NCBI RefSeq assembly: GCF_000380505.1
Contig: NZ_AQYH01000010.1
Span: 496,001 to 560,000 of the forward strand
Length of the DNA: 64,000 nucleotides
Direction: 5' to 3'
DNA from: Kaistia granuli DSM 23481
GTDB lineage: Bacteria; Pseudomonadota; Alphaproteobacteria; Rhizobiales; Kaistiaceae
A model generated the notes under the pieces. It did no database searches and had not been told where the DNA came from. It saw only the letters and a list, made by a program, of their open reading frames with translations. The position numbers and the translations under genes were made by a program. How positions within the stretch are numbered: the first letter of the stretch is position 1; each line of letters starts with the position of its first letter. This document shows, one piece after another, positions 35,335-44,924 of the stretch.

Positions 35335-36153
35335 CTAGACGACGACCTTGCGATAGAGGTGCCAGGTTGCGTGGCCGAGCACCGGCAGCACGATGGCGAG
35401 CCCGAAGAACAGCGGGATCGAGCCGAGCGCCAGGCTGACGGCGACGATCAGGCCCCAGAGCGCCATCGGTCCCGGATTGGCGAGCACGGCGCGGATCGAG
35501 GTCAGGATGGCCGGCGCCAGGCCGACGTCGCGGTCGAGCAGCAGCGGGAAAGACACCACGCTGATCGTCAGCACCATCAGGGCGAACAGGAAGCCGACGC
35601 CGTTGCCGACGAGGATCAGCGCCCAGCCGGCCGGCGTCGTCAGCACGCGATGCAGGAAGTCCGGCATCGAGGCCGCCGGCGTATAGCCGAAATTGGCGAC
35701 ATAGATCGCTTGCGCGACGGCGATCCAGACGAAGAAGATCACCATCAGCCCGACGCCGAGCATCAGTATGGCGCCCATCGACGGGGAATGGCGCGCTTCG
35801 AGGATCTGCGGCAGCGAGACGTCGAGGCCCTGTTCCCGGCGGCGGGACAACTCGTAGAGCCCGAGGGCTGCGAATGGGCCGAGCAGGGCGAAGCCCGCCA
35901 TCAGCGGAAACAGCAGCGGCAGGATGTCCGATCCGAACACCGCCCGGCCGATGAAGAGGCCGACGACGGGATAGATGACGATCAGGAAGATCGCGTGGGT
36001 TGGATAGGCCGAAAAATCGTCCCATCCCTCCTTCAGCGCGTCCTTGATGTCCTGGACGGAGATGTGTCGGACGACCGGCATGCTGGCGTCCGGCGAAGTC
36101 GACCCAGTGATGAGATGGGAATGGGCCGAAGTCTCACTGATTGGTGCGGCCAT
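35335..36153 (-). CDS. DUF2189 membrane protein
   Basis: A 272-aa integral membrane protein with about six hydrophobic segments. The family core is VQDIKDALKEGWDDFSAYPTHAIFL in the first third, then LFPLMAGFALLGPFAALGLYELSRRREQG, and later NGVGFLFALMVLTISVVSFPLLLDRDVG. These match DUF2189, proteins annotated in some genomes as cytochrome oxidase-associated; the function is unproven. The ATG at 36153 follows GGAGAG on the minus strand. It converges on the gene at 34702. Confidence 0.82.
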   Translation of the reverse strand: MAAPISETSAHSHLITGSTSPDASMPVVRHISVQDIKDALKEGWDDFSAYPTHAIFLIVIYPVVGLFIGRAVFGSDILPLLFPLMAGFALLGPFAALGLYELSRRREQGLDVSLPQILEARHSPSMGAILMLGVGLMVIFFVWIAVAQAIYVANFGYTPAASMPDFLHRVLTTPAGWALILVGNGVGFLFALMVLTISVVSFPLLLDRDVGLAPAILTSIRAVLANPGPMALWGLIVAVSLALGSIPLFFGLAIVLPVLGHATWHLYRKVVV

Positions 36154-36379
36154 GAACGTGCTCTCCGGATCTGCCCCCCAGATAAGCGAACGCCAGTCCT
36201 GGCTCGGACATGCCTTGTGGCCCAGCCGCACCGCGACCCGTTCTGCGACAGATTAGCGCAGAAGCGGCGGCGAGGCGATGGCGATTTTAGCGTGCGGCCG
36301 GCGATTGCCGTCCGTCCGTCGCTGATAGAGTGGAAGCGGGCGTCGGGGACACCCATATGTTGTGCAGGGAGCATCCGCC

Positions 36380-37777
36380 GTGAAACCTGCGCGCGTGGCC
36401 CTTCTCGCAGCGTTCGCCGCTGCCATCCTCGTCCTGCTTCCGGCCGCCGCGCGGCCATCCGCCCCGGAAGCAGGCGGAGGGACGCGCGCTGCCCTACGGA
36501 TCGAGATCGATGGCGCCATCGGTCCGGCGACGGCGCGCGCGGTGAAGGAAGGGCTCGAGGCCGCGGTGGCGCGGCAGGCCGAGATCGTCATCTTGCGCCT
36601 CAACACGCCGGGCGGTCTCGTCGCCAGCATGCGCGAAATCCTGGTCGATATCCTCGCCTCCCGCATTCCCGTCATCGGCTATGTCGCTCCGTCGGGCGCG
36701 CATGCCGCCAGCGCCGGCACCTATATCCTCTACGCCACCCACATCGCCGCCATGGCGCCGGGCACCAATATCGGCGCCGCGACGCCGATCGAGCTCGGGC
36801 CGCCCATTCCGGGCTTGCCCGGCGGCGGCAAGCGGGAAGAGGCGCCCAAGGAGGCGGCACCGGACGCCGGCATCGCCAAGGCGACCAATGACGCGGTCGC
36901 CCTGATCCGCAGCCTCGCCGAATTGCGCGGCCGCAATGCGGACTGGGGCGAAAAGGCGGTGCGCGAGGCGGCGAGCCTTTCCGCCAACGCCGCGCTCGAA
37001 GCCCATGCGATCGATCTGGTGGCGCGCGACGAGGCGGAACTGACCGACCGGATCGACGGCCGCACGGTCGAAGTGGCGGGCGGCGAGACGCGGACGCTCG
37101 CCACGCGTGGCATCGCGGTCGAGGCCTATGACCCGGGATGGCTGATCCGGCTGCTGTCCGTCATCACCGATCCCAACATCGCCGTCCTCTTGATGCTGGT
37201 CGGCGTCTACGGCCTGCTGTTCGAGGTCATGAGCCCCGGCCTGATCGCGCCCGGGGTCATCGGCACGATCTGCCTTTTGCTCGGCTTCTATGCGTTGAAC
37301 CTGCTGCCGATCGATTATGCCGGCCTCGCCCTGATGCTGATCGGACTGACCTTCCTCGCCATCGAAATCTTCAATCCGACCGTGGTGCTGGGGCTGGGCG
37401 GGCTCGTCGCCTTCCTGCTCGGCACGGCGATGCTGCTCAGGGTCGAGGCGCCGGGCTTCACCCTGTCGTGGTCCATCGTCGGCGCTGTCGCGATACTCGT
37501 CTTCGGCCTGTCCGCCTTCACCGCGCGCGCCCTTTGGCGCATTCGCAAGCGACCTTCCCCGGTGGGCGGCGACGCCATGCTGGGCATGCCGGCCGAGGTG
37601 ATCGACTGGCGGGGCGGCGAGGGCCATGTTTTCGCGCATGGCGAGCGCTGGCAGGCGCGCGGCGCCGAGGCCTTCAATCCCGGCGAAACGGTCGAGGTGT
37701 CGGCGATCGACGGCCTGAGCCTGTCGGTGCGCCGTCCGGTCGGCCACGACGCCGAACGCGATGGAGAACTGCCATGA
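36380..37777 (+). CDS. NfeD family protein with ClpP-like protease domain
   Basis: A 465-aa long-form NfeD protein. After a signal or anchor segment, residues about 35-235 form a ClpP-class serine protease domain with [15 protein letters not shown] and the nucleophile region [15 protein letters not shown]. Four or five membrane helices follow (about 255-385), then a C-terminal OB-like NfeD domain ([24 protein letters not shown], in parts). It overlaps the slipin gene by ATGA. Long NfeD proteins cleave stomatin C-termini in archaea, so the pair probably works together. GTG 36380 is preferred; GTG 36362 is possible. Confidence 0.88.
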   Translation: MKPARVALLAAFAAAILVLLPAAARPSAPEAGGGTRAALRIEIDGAIGPATARAVKEGLEAAVARQAEIVILRLNTPGGLVASMREILVDILASRIPVIGYVAPSGAHAASAGTYILYATHIAAMAPGTNIGAATPIELGPPIPGLPGGGKREEAPKEAAPDAGIAKATNDAVALIRSLAELRGRNADWGEKAVREAASLSANAALEAHAIDLVARDEAELTDRIDGRTVEVAGGETRTLATRGIAVEAYDPGWLIRLLSVITDPNIAVLLMLVGVYGLLFEVMSPGLIAPGVIGTICLLLGFYALNLLPIDYAGLALMLIGLTFLAIEIFNPTVVLGLGGLVAFLLGTAMLLRVEAPGFTLSWSIVGAVAILVFGLSAFTARALWRIRKRPSPVGGDAMLGMPAEVIDWRGGEGHVFAHGERWQARGAEAFNPGETVEVSAIDGLSLSVRRPVGHDAERDGELP

Positions 37778-38538
37778 CCTTGATCTATGTGCCCTATCTG
37801 ATCGTCCTGGTCCTCTTGGTCGTCTTCCTGCTGGCGGCGATCCGCGTCCTGCGCGAATACGAGCGCGGCGTCGTCTTCACGCTTGGCCGCTTCACGGGCG
37901 TCAAGGGACCGGGACTGATCGTCCTGGTGCCTTTCGCGCAGCAGATGGTGCGGGTCGATTTGCGCGTCATCGTCCACAACGTGCCGCCTCAGGACGTCAT
38001 CTCGCGCGATAACGTGCCGGTGCGGGTCAATGCGGTGCTGTATTTCCGCGTCATCGATCCCGAGCGCGCCATCATCCGGGTCGAGGACTTCATGGCGGCG
38101 ACCAGTCAGCTGGCGCAGACGACGCTTCGCTCGGTGCTCGGCAAGCACGAGCTCGACGAGATGCTGGTCGAGCGCGACCGCCTCAACGCCGACATCCAGT
38201 CGATCCTCGACCGGCAGACCGAACCCTGGGGCATCAAGGTCGCCAATATCGAGATCAAGGATATCGACCTGAACGACAACATGGTGCGCGCCATCGCCAA
38301 GCAGGCCGAAGCCGAGCGCCTGCGCCGGGCCAAGGTCATCAACGCCGAGGGTGAGCAGCAGGCGGCGGAGAAGCTGGTCGAGGCAGGCCGCATCCTCGCG
38401 CGCGCGCCACAGGCGATGCAGCTTCGCTATTTCGCAGCCCTGCACGACATCGCCGGCGAGCGCACGTCGACCATCGTCTTCCCGTTGCCGACCGATCTCC
38501 TCCGCCACTTCGAGGGGCTGATGCCGGCGCCGAAATGA
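37774..38538 (+). CDS. Slipin family (stomatin-like SPFH) protein
   Basis: A 254-aa membrane-anchored SPFH protein. A hydrophobic N-terminal hairpin (residues 5-25) precedes [14 protein letters not shown], the typical entry into the band-7 domain. [25 protein letters not shown] and [15 protein letters not shown] are prohibitin/stomatin motifs. A charged coiled coil ([20 protein letters not shown]) follows. It is translationally coupled to the NfeD gene upstream. It likely organises membrane microdomains or stabilises partner proteins. Confidence 0.93.
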   Translation: MTLIYVPYLIVLVLLVVFLLAAIRVLREYERGVVFTLGRFTGVKGPGLIVLVPFAQQMVRVDLRVIVHNVPPQDVISRDNVPVRVNAVLYFRVIDPERAIIRVEDFMAATSQLAQTTLRSVLGKHELDEMLVERDRLNADIQSILDRQTEPWGIKVANIEIKDIDLNDNMVRAIAKQAEAERLRRAKVINAEGEQQAAEKLVEAGRILARAPQAMQLRYFAALHDIAGERTSTIVFPLPTDLLRHFEGLMPAPK

Positions 38539-38617
38539 GGGGGCACCGGGGTTGGAAAGGTATCGAGTGCATGTCGATATGCATCATTCGGAGTTTTTGC
38601 TGCAAAGGGAGAGAAGC

Positions 38618-39022
38618 ATGATCGTCATCGACCATCTGGATCACCTGGTGCTGACAGTCGCGAGCATCGAGCGCACCTGCGAGTTCTACGATCGCGTTCT
38701 TGGAATGACGGTCGAGACCTTCGAATCGGGACGGGTTGCACTTCGCTTCGGCCGACAGAAGATCAATCTGCACAAGGTCGGGCAGGAGCTCGAGCCGAGG
38801 GCGAGGTTCCCGGTCGCGGGTTCTGCGGATCTCTGCTTCCTCGCCAGCACGCCGCTCGAGGACGTCGAGGCGCATCTTGCGCGGATGGGCATTGCGATAG
38901 AAGTCGGGCCGGTGCTTCGGACCGGCGCGATGGGCACGATCCTGTCGATCTATATCCGCGATCCCGACGGCAATCTGATCGAAATCGCCAACGCCAGCCG
39001 CGCTTCCGGCGCCGCCGGCTGA
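38618..39022 (+). CDS. VOC family protein (glyoxalase-like)
   Basis: A 134-aa single-unit vicinal-oxygen-chelate protein. It begins MIVIDHLDHLVLTVASIERTC and has FYDRVLGMTVETF, KINLHKVGQE and the C-terminal IYIRDPDGNLIEIAN, with the usual His and Glu metal ligands. Similar short proteins are annotated as virulence or biphenyl dioxygenase-like, without proof. I chose ATG 38618, with AAAGGGAGAG in front, over the frame from 38552. It stands 79 nt after slipin. Confidence 0.85.
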   Translation: MIVIDHLDHLVLTVASIERTCEFYDRVLGMTVETFESGRVALRFGRQKINLHKVGQELEPRARFPVAGSADLCFLASTPLEDVEAHLARMGIAIEVGPVLRTGAMGTILSIYIRDPDGNLIEIANASRASGAAG

Positions 39023-39103
39023 GCCGGCCGGCGGACGTCAGGGCTCCGCTGAAGCCAACCGCCTCTGTCGTGGCCGAGACGGGGGCGGTCGGCCTTGGCT
39101 GGA

Positions 39104-39895
39104 TCAGGCTCCGGCCTGGATGCGGGCGCCGACCAGGGCGAACATGGCGCCTTGCGGGTCCTCGCACTGGATGATCCAGGCGCCGCCCGGCACCTCCATC
39201 GGGCCGTTCAGAACCTTGCCGCCGCCGCCCTCGACCCGCGTCACCGCCGCGTCGATATCGTCGACGTTGAAGTAGAACAGCCAGAATGTCGCCGGCACGG
39301 AGCGCGGCCGGTTGAACATGCCGCCGATCGGCTGCCCGTCGACCGCGAACAGCTGGTAGGTGCCCATCTCGCCCATGTCGATCGCCTCGGCCTTCTGCCA
39401 GCCGAACATCGTCCCGTAGAAGTCGAGCGCCTTTTCCCAATCGTCGGCATAGAGCTCGTGCCAGCCGGCATAGCCGGGCGTCCCCATCGCCGGCGGTTCG
39501 GGTTCCCCGCCCTGCATCGGCAGCGGCGTGAACAGCGTGAACACGGCCTTTTGCGGGTCCGAGACGACGGCGAAGCGTCCAACCTCGGGAATGTCGGCGG
39601 GCGGCACATGCACCGTACCCCCGAGGCTCCTGACCTTGGCGGCGGCGGCGTCGACATCCGCGACCGAAATGTAGCCGATCCAGCTTGGTGGCGCACCCAT
39701 CTGGCGAGCCTGTTCCGGCAGGTTCATCACCCCGCTGACCGGGTTTTCACCCACCGTGAACAGCGTGTAGGCCATGTGGGGCTGCGAGGCGTCGCGCGTG
39801 CCCCATCCGACCACCGAGCCGTAATACGCCTTGGCGCTTCCGGTGTCGGTGGTCATCAACTCGTACCAGACGAAACGGCTTGCAAGATCGCTCAT
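39104..39895 (-). CDS. Two-domain VOC family protein
   Basis: A 263-aa protein with two glyoxalase-like units. Unit one is about residues 8-125 (FVWYELMTTDTGSAKAYYGSV to FTLF). Unit two is about 140-260 (GWHELYADDWEKALDFYGTMFGW to MFALVGARIQ). This duplicated form is common in actinobacteria and proteobacteria and mostly of unknown substrate. The ATG at 39895 suits the family start. It converges on the VOC gene at 38618. Confidence 0.85.
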   Translation of the reverse strand: MSDLASRFVWYELMTTDTGSAKAYYGSVVGWGTRDASQPHMAYTLFTVGENPVSGVMNLPEQARQMGAPPSWIGYISVADVDAAAAKVRSLGGTVHVPPADIPEVGRFAVVSDPQKAVFTLFTPLPMQGGEPEPPAMGTPGYAGWHELYADDWEKALDFYGTMFGWQKAEAIDMGEMGTYQLFAVDGQPIGGMFNRPRSVPATFWLFYFNVDDIDAAVTRVEGGGGKVLNGPMEVPGGAWIIQCEDPQGAMFALVGARIQAGA

Positions 39896-40020
39896 TCCGG
39901 CCTCCTTCCGCTGGGGAACCATGGTTCTACACGAGATATAGCGGCGACGAAATTGTACAATGGGTGGTTGTTCCGACAGCCGGCCGGTCCTCGTCCGGCC
40001 GATTCCGTATCGGCAGGACA

Positions 40021-40116
40021 GTGCCGTTGCCGCGATGCTGTTGCATCGGCACGCAAGCTCCGGCTAAGAGGGGAGTATTCGACTGGACCCGGTGCAAATC
40101 CGGGTGGCTCTTCCGG
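40021..40116 (+). ncRNA. Structured leader upstream of SulP gene
   Basis: Within the 318-base gene-free region 39896-40213. GTGCC (40021-40025) pairs with GGCAC (40048-40052), enclosing GATGC/GCATC (40034-40038/40043-40047). Next, CCGG plus AAGAG (40060-40063, 40066-40070) pairs with CTCTT plus CCGG (40108-40116). This encloses the hairpin ACCCGG-TGCAAAT-CCGGGT (40087-40105). The hairpin resembles the GGTG-N-AA-N-TCC element of B12 riboswitches, but the rest of that riboswitch is missing. A 'sul1' RNA motif is known upstream of alphaproteobacterial SulP genes; I cannot confirm a match. Another stem, CGGCCGG/CCGGCCG, is at 39981-40001. Confidence 0.45.
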
Positions 40117-40213
40117 CCGCCGATCCGCCGGACCACGCAGATGACTTGATGGATTTCCTCACCGCCGTCCTGGCCGTGTCGATACGTGCATCTGCCGCGA
40201 AGCATTCCAACCC

Positions 40214-41695
40214 ATGAACCTTTCCTCCACCGTCCGTCGCGACTGGTTTTCCAACATCCGTCGCGACACGCTCGCAGGCCTCGTCGTTGCGCTGGCTCTG
40301 ATCCCCGAGGCGATCGGCTTCTCGGTCATCGCCGGCGTCGATCCGAAGATCGGCCTCTATGCCTCCGTGGTGATTGCCTGCGTGATCGCCTTCACCGGCG
40401 GCCGCCCGGCCATGATCTCGGCCGCCACCGCGGCGACCGCCGTTCTGATGACCGGCCTCGTGCGCGACCACGGCATCCAGTATCTCTTCGCCGCCACGAT
40501 CCTGATGGGCGTCTTCCAGATCCTCGCGGCGCTGCTCAAGCTAGGACGGCTGATGCGCTTCGTGTCGCAATCGGTGATGACCGGCTTCGTCAACGCGCTG
40601 GCAATCCTGATCTTCATGGCGCAGCTGCCGGAGCTGGTGAATGTGCCGACGGCCACCTACGGGCTGATCGCGCTGGGGCTCGCCATCATCTATCTGCTGC
40701 CGCGCGTGACCCGCGCCGTGCCGTCGCCGCTGGTGGCGATCGTCGTCGTGACGGCGGTCGCGGCGGTGTTCGGCATCGATGTCCGCACCGTGGCGGATCT
40801 CGGTGAACTGCCCTCGGCGTTGCCAAGCTTCGCCTTGCCGGACGTGCCGTTCACGTTCGAGACGCTGCGCATCCTGATGCCGGTGGCGCTGACGCTGGCG
40901 GCGGTGGGGCTGCTCGAATCCCTGCTGACGGCGCAGATCCTCGACGACATGACGGATACGCCGAGCAACAAGAACCGCGAATGCGCCGGCCAGGGTATCG
41001 CCAACATGGCGTCGGCCCTGTTCGGCGGCATGGGCGGCTGCGCCATGATCGGCCAGTCGGTGATCAACGTCTCGTCCGGCGCGCGCGGCCGGCTGTCGAC
41101 CCTGGTCGCCGGCGTCTTCCTGCTCGTCCTGCTGGTGGCGTTGCAGGACCTTCTGGCGGTCGTGCCTGTCGCGGCGCTGACGGCGGTGATGATCATGGTG
41201 TCGATCAACACCTTCTCCTGGCGCTCGATCGCGCGGCTCCGGAGCAATCCCTTGCCGTCGTCGGTCGTCATGCTGGCCACCGTCGGCACGGTGGTGGCCA
41301 CGCACGATCTCGCCAAGGGCGTGCTGGTCGGCGTCCTGCTCTCCGGCGTCTTCTTCGCCGGCAAGGTGGCGCGCCTGAGCCGGGTGACCTCGACGCTGTC
41401 GCCGGACGGCACGACGCGCACCTACCGCGTCGAGGGCCAGGTCTTCTTCGCTTCTGCCGGCACGCTGTCGGAGGCGTTCGACCTGCAGGAAGAGCTGGAG
41501 CGCATCGTCATCGATGTGGGAGCTGCCCATTTCTGGGACATTTCGGCGATTTCCGCGCTCGACCGCGTCGTCCTGAAGGCGCGGGCCCGCGGCCGGATCG
41601 TCGAGGTCGTCGGTCTCAATGCCGCCAGCGCCACCATGGTCGAGCGCTTCGGCGAGCACGACAAGGATGGAACCGCGCCGGCATCCACCCATTGA
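40214..41695 (+). CDS. SulP family anion transporter
   Basis: A 493-aa permease with about 11-12 hydrophobic segments and a C-terminal STAS domain (about residues 395-480, [20 protein letters not shown] in its first strand). The SulP core is seen in [34 protein letters not shown] and in [33 protein letters not shown] (both longer than shown as motifs). Members carry sulfate, bicarbonate or related anions, and the sequence does not say which. No sulfate-assimilation or carbonic anhydrase gene is next to it. The structured leader suggests ligand or ion control. Confidence 0.9.
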   Translation: MNLSSTVRRDWFSNIRRDTLAGLVVALALIPEAIGFSVIAGVDPKIGLYASVVIACVIAFTGGRPAMISAATAATAVLMTGLVRDHGIQYLFAATILMGVFQILAALLKLGRLMRFVSQSVMTGFVNALAILIFMAQLPELVNVPTATYGLIALGLAIIYLLPRVTRAVPSPLVAIVVVTAVAAVFGIDVRTVADLGELPSALPSFALPDVPFTFETLRILMPVALTLAAVGLLESLLTAQILDDMTDTPSNKNRECAGQGIANMASALFGGMGGCAMIGQSVINVSSGARGRLSTLVAGVFLLVLLVALQDLLAVVPVAALTAVMIMVSINTFSWRSIARLRSNPLPSSVVMLATVGTVVATHDLAKGVLVGVLLSGVFFAGKVARLSRVTSTLSPDGTTRTYRVEGQVFFASAGTLSEAFDLQEELERIVIDVGAAHFWDISAISALDRVVLKARARGRIVEVVGLNAASATMVERFGEHDKDGTAPASTH

Positions 41696-41828
41696 GGCTT
41701 GGGGAGACGAGGGATAGAAGCGCCGTTCTGTCGCAATTCCGACGTGATGCTGCTAGTCTTCGCCGTCCATGTATCGTCGCGTCCGGCGTCGGCCCCCGAA
41801 CGAAACGCTTTGAACAGAGAAATTTCCC

Positions 41829-42161
41829 ATGATTCATAGAATTCCCGCAGTGATCGCAGTGCTGGCTGCTGTCGCCTTGGCTGGCTGCGTCTCGTCGCAA
41901 CCGGTGCAGGTTTCGGCGCCTCCCGGCCTGTCGACCTCCGAGGCCCTGACCTGGGTTCGCCGCGACGGCCAGAGCGGCCGCGCCAATCCGGCGCTCGCCG
42001 ATCAGTTCGCCGCCGACCGCGCCGCCTGCGTCCAGGCGCCGGGCGACAACGCCGCCCTGCGCGCCGCCGAGGCCTGCATGGGCCAGCGCGGTTATGCGCT
42101 GGTGCCGGCGTCGCAGGCAGCGGCCCGCGCGGCCGAATACCGCCGCATGGCCGGCTACTGA
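41829..42161 (+). CDS. Small lipoprotein
   Basis: A 110-aa predicted lipoprotein of unknown function. The signal sequence MIHRIPAVIAVLAAVALAGC ends in lipobox LAGC (Cys20). The mature part has DRAACVQAPGDNAALRAAEACMGQRGY, with two cysteines that could pair. No homologous family is recognised with confidence. It is monocistronic and convergent with the HTH_42 gene. Confidence 0.75.
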   Translation: MIHRIPAVIAVLAAVALAGCVSSQPVQVSAPPGLSTSEALTWVRRDGQSGRANPALADQFAADRAACVQAPGDNAALRAAEACMGQRGYALVPASQAAARAAEYRRMAGY

Positions 42162-42194
42162 TTGATCCCTTCGGGACAAGGAACGTCGACGCGC

Positions 42195-43310
42195 TCAGCG
42201 CGCGTCGACGAACCGGATTTCGTGCGCCGTCGCGTCTGGTTCCAGGAAGGGGAGCAGGGCCTCTGCCTCCCGTGCCAACGCTGAGCGGTCCTTGCCGGTG
42301 AGCCTCACCAGCGGCGTGATCGTCATCGTCGCCCGGCCCTTGTCGCGGTCCAGCCGCCAGCTCCCGCCCGCCATGCCGTCGAGCAGGAACGCCGGCAGCA
42401 GGCCGTTCTCCTTCTTGAAGTGCGCGCGGTGGGCATCTTCCAGGATGCGGCGCCGGTCGTCATGTCCGAGCAGCACGTTGTCGTAGTCCGGCAGGAAGCG
42501 CGCCGGGGCCTCGATATCGGCTCCGGGCCTGGGTGCATCCGGCAGGTCGTAGAGAATGCGGTTGTCCTCGTCGCGGAATTCGACAAGTTGCGGCCTGAGC
42601 CGCGCCAGCGCGCCGGCGAGCCGCGTCAGCCCCGACCAGGCCTGCATGTCGGCGACCGAGGCCGGTCCGAAGGCGGCCAGATAGCGCGGGATCATCGCAT
42701 CCGGCGCATCGTCCTCGGCAAGCCGCTCGCCCGTCCAGCTTTCGATCGTTGTCGAGATCGCCAGCCCGCCCTGGCGCCAGAGACCGCGCGGCGTCACCTG
42801 CACCAGCGGCAGGATCGCGCGCACCGCCTGCGACAGCGCATGGCCGTCCCTGTCCTGAAAATGAGGCGCAAGAACGTCGGATAACTCCTTGTTGGATCGT
42901 GGTTTTTCTTCAAGTAGTCTTCGGCCCGTCTCCATCAGCGCCGCCATGTCGACGCCGGCCAGGGCCTTCCCGTAGACGCTGCCGGGCGTCATGTTGCGCT
43001 CGAAGACCTTCTGCAGGACAGGGCGCAGCCACAGCGCGTCCCGGACGGTGACGAGATGCAGCGTGCCGCGCATCAGCGCGATGCGGACGAGTTTTCGCGA
43101 GCGCGTAAGTTCCGAGACGGTTTCGGGATCGAAATCGCGCAGCCGCGACCAGAGCGCGACATAGGGATTGCCGGGGATCTGCGACTGCAGTCCGAGCAGA
43201 TGTTCCACCGCCGCCTCGGCCGGTAGGTCGACGCGTTCGAGCAGCATCTGGCGGGCCAGCAGCGCCCGGTTGAGGGCGCGGCGCAACAGCGTGGCTGTTG
43301 GCCCCGACAT
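42195..43310 (-). CDS. Winged-helix DNA-binding domain protein (HTH_42)
   Basis: A 371-aa protein of the HTH_42 (formerly DUF1006) family. The N-terminal RRALNRALLARQMLLERVDL and HLLGLQSQIPGNPYVALWSRL are characteristic, as are ALMRGTLHLVTVRDALWLRP and the C-terminal LPDYDNVLLGHDDRRRI and LLDGMAGGSWRLDR. Some members (AlkZ/YcaQ) are DNA glycosylases for crosslinks; this protein belongs to the broader group, so a repair role is only possible. It follows LysE by 5 nt in the same direction and is probably cotranscribed. Confidence 0.85.
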   Translation of the reverse strand: MSGPTATLLRRALNRALLARQMLLERVDLPAEAAVEHLLGLQSQIPGNPYVALWSRLRDFDPETVSELTRSRKLVRIALMRGTLHLVTVRDALWLRPVLQKVFERNMTPGSVYGKALAGVDMAALMETGRRLLEEKPRSNKELSDVLAPHFQDRDGHALSQAVRAILPLVQVTPRGLWRQGGLAISTTIESWTGERLAEDDAPDAMIPRYLAAFGPASVADMQAWSGLTRLAGALARLRPQLVEFRDEDNRILYDLPDAPRPGADIEAPARFLPDYDNVLLGHDDRRRILEDAHRAHFKKENGLLPAFLLDGMAGGSWRLDRDKGRATMTITPLVRLTGKDRSALAREAEALLPFLEPDATAHEIRFVDAR

Positions 43311-43315
43311 CCCGA

Positions 43316-43942
43316 TCAGCGCGCTTCGAGCAGCAGGCGGATGCCGAGTACGCCGATCACGGCGCCGGCGGCGCGGTCGATCCAGCTCTTGGCGCCGAGA
43401 TAGAGTGCGCGCGGCCGCGACGACGAGAAGGCGAGCGCCACCAGCGCGTACCAGGCCGTTTCCTGGACGAAGATGAGTGTAGGCAGCGTGAGGTCGAGCC
43501 AGAGCGGCCTTGCCGCCGGCAGCAGCGCCGCGAAGACCGCGCCGAACACGGCGATGATCTTCGGATTGCTCATCTGGGTGGCGAGCGCCAGCCCGAAGGA
43601 GTGGCCGAGGCTGCTGCCGCCCGAGCCGCCATTGCGCACCACTTCGACCGGGTCCTTGGCGCCGCGCCAGATCCGGACCGCCAGATAGACCAGATAGAGG
43701 CCGCCGGCAATCTTCAGCACGGTGTAGAGGCCGGCCGCCTCGGTCATCAGCGTGCGCAGGCCGAGCAGAGCGAGCGTGCCGAAGATCATCGCGCCGACGC
43801 CCATGCCGAGGGCGGCGGCGATGCCGTCGGCCCGCGACTGCGCCACGGCCGTCCGCACGACGAAGACGAAGCTCGGACCGGGACTGATCGCCCCGATCAG
43901 CAGGGCCCCGAGAATGGCGAAGAGCGCGGCAAGCGGGGTCAT
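43316..43942 (-). CDS. LysE family translocator
   Basis: A 208-aa membrane protein with about six helices, of the LysE/RhtB amino-acid exporter superfamily. The N-terminal ALLIGAISPGPSFVFVVRTAVAQSR contains the signature PGP, and LATQMSNPKIIAVFGAVFAALLP is the second conserved block. The exported solute is not known. I chose ATG 43942, since upstream sequence is arginine-rich noise. It leads the two-gene unit with the HTH_42 gene. Confidence 0.9.
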   Translation of the reverse strand: MTPLAALFAILGALLIGAISPGPSFVFVVRTAVAQSRADGIAAALGMGVGAMIFGTLALLGLRTLMTEAAGLYTVLKIAGGLYLVYLAVRIWRGAKDPVEVVRNGGSGGSSLGHSFGLALATQMSNPKIIAVFGAVFAALLPAARPLWLDLTLPTLIFVQETAWYALVALAFSSSRPRALYLGAKSWIDRAAGAVIGVLGIRLLLEAR

Positions 43943-44045
43943 GGCGGTTCCTTCGGGCAGCGGGCCGGATGGCGCGGCGTCCCGAAGGATTATCCGGCGA
44001 TCCCCGGCGCGACAAGTCGCGCGAGGGATCACGCAGCGGCGGCGG

Positions 44046-44822
44046 CTATTCGCCCGCCTGCTCGCCTTCATGCAGGCCGACGCCGGCGGCCGCGAGCTTT
44101 TCCCAGACCTCTTCGGCCGTCTCGGCGAAATCGAACAGCTCGAGATCCCTGGCGGCGATCATGCCTTCCTCGACCAGGGCCTCGAAATTGATGACCTTGG
44201 TCCAGTAGGCGCGATCGAACAGCACGATCGGGATCGCGGGCGCCTTGTTGGTCTGGCGCAGCGTCAGCATCTCGAACAGCTCGTCGAAGGTGCCGAAGCC
44301 GCCCGGGAACACGATGAGCGCATTCGCCCGCATGGCGAGATGCATCTTGCGCATGGCGAAGTAGTGGAAGCGGAAGGTGAGTTCCGGCGTCGAATAGGTG
44401 TTGGGAACCTGCTCGTGCGGCAGGGTGATGTTGAAGCCGATCGTCGGCGCGCCGGCTTCGGCGGCGCCACGATTGGCCGCTGCCATGATGCCGGGGCCGC
44501 CGCCCGTGGCGATGACGTTGTCGCGGAAGGTGCCGTTCGAGACGAGGGCGCCGCCGCGCTCCGAGACGATACGGCCGACCGCGCGGGCTTCTGCATACCA
44601 GCGCGAATGCTCGCCGACACCGTCCTCGTGAATGCGGGCGCTGCCGAACACGACGATGGTCGAGCGCACGCCCCACCGGCGCAGGACTTCCTCGGCCTTG
44701 GCATATTCGAGCAGGAAACGGACGCCGCGCATCGAATCGCCGAGCAGGAAATCGCTATCGAGGGCCGGCAGGCGGTAGGACGGGGAATCCATCTGGGGCG
44801 TATTGGGATTTTCTTCAGTCAT
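44046..44822 (-). CDS. LOG family protein (TIGR00730-like)
   Basis: A 258-aa Rossmann-fold protein of the LOG/YvdD/'lysine decarboxylase-like' family. IVVFGSARI, ATGGGPGIMAAANRGAAEAG and the catalytic PGGFGTFDELFEMLTLRQ are present. Family members are cytokinin riboside 5'-monophosphate phosphoribohydrolases or nucleotide 5'-monophosphate nucleosidases (PpnN). This longer form with an N-terminal ~50-residue extension is closer to the latter type; the substrate is not settled. It is divergent from the kinase gene at 44925. Confidence 0.88.
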   Translation of the reverse strand: MTEENPNTPQMDSPSYRLPALDSDFLLGDSMRGVRFLLEYAKAEEVLRRWGVRSTIVVFGSARIHEDGVGEHSRWYAEARAVGRIVSERGGALVSNGTFRDNVIATGGGPGIMAAANRGAAEAGAPTIGFNITLPHEQVPNTYSTPELTFRFHYFAMRKMHLAMRANALIVFPGGFGTFDELFEMLTLRQTNKAPAIPIVLFDRAYWTKVINFEALVEEGMIAARDLELFDFAETAEEVWEKLAAAGVGLHEGEQAGE

Positions 44823-44924
44823 CTCGCTATCGCATCAGGAATCAAAACCGGAGTATGCCGCGCGGGAGCGGCCGGTGATAGCGCGGGAGCGCCGGATGAA
44901 GCCGCCAGCGATGAAAGGGACCGC

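Noticed and set aside
40060-40116. tRNA or full cobalamin riboswitch
   Set aside because: Only the T-loop-like hairpin matches. There is no acceptor stem, anticodon arm or CCA region, and the B12 box and P3-P6 core of a cobalamin riboswitch are missing.
42184-42210. Inverted repeat CGTCGACGCG/CGCGTCGACG as a bidirectional terminator
   Set aside because: The stem is strong but no T-run follows on either strand, and it includes the stop codon of the HTH_42 gene, so it may be chance.
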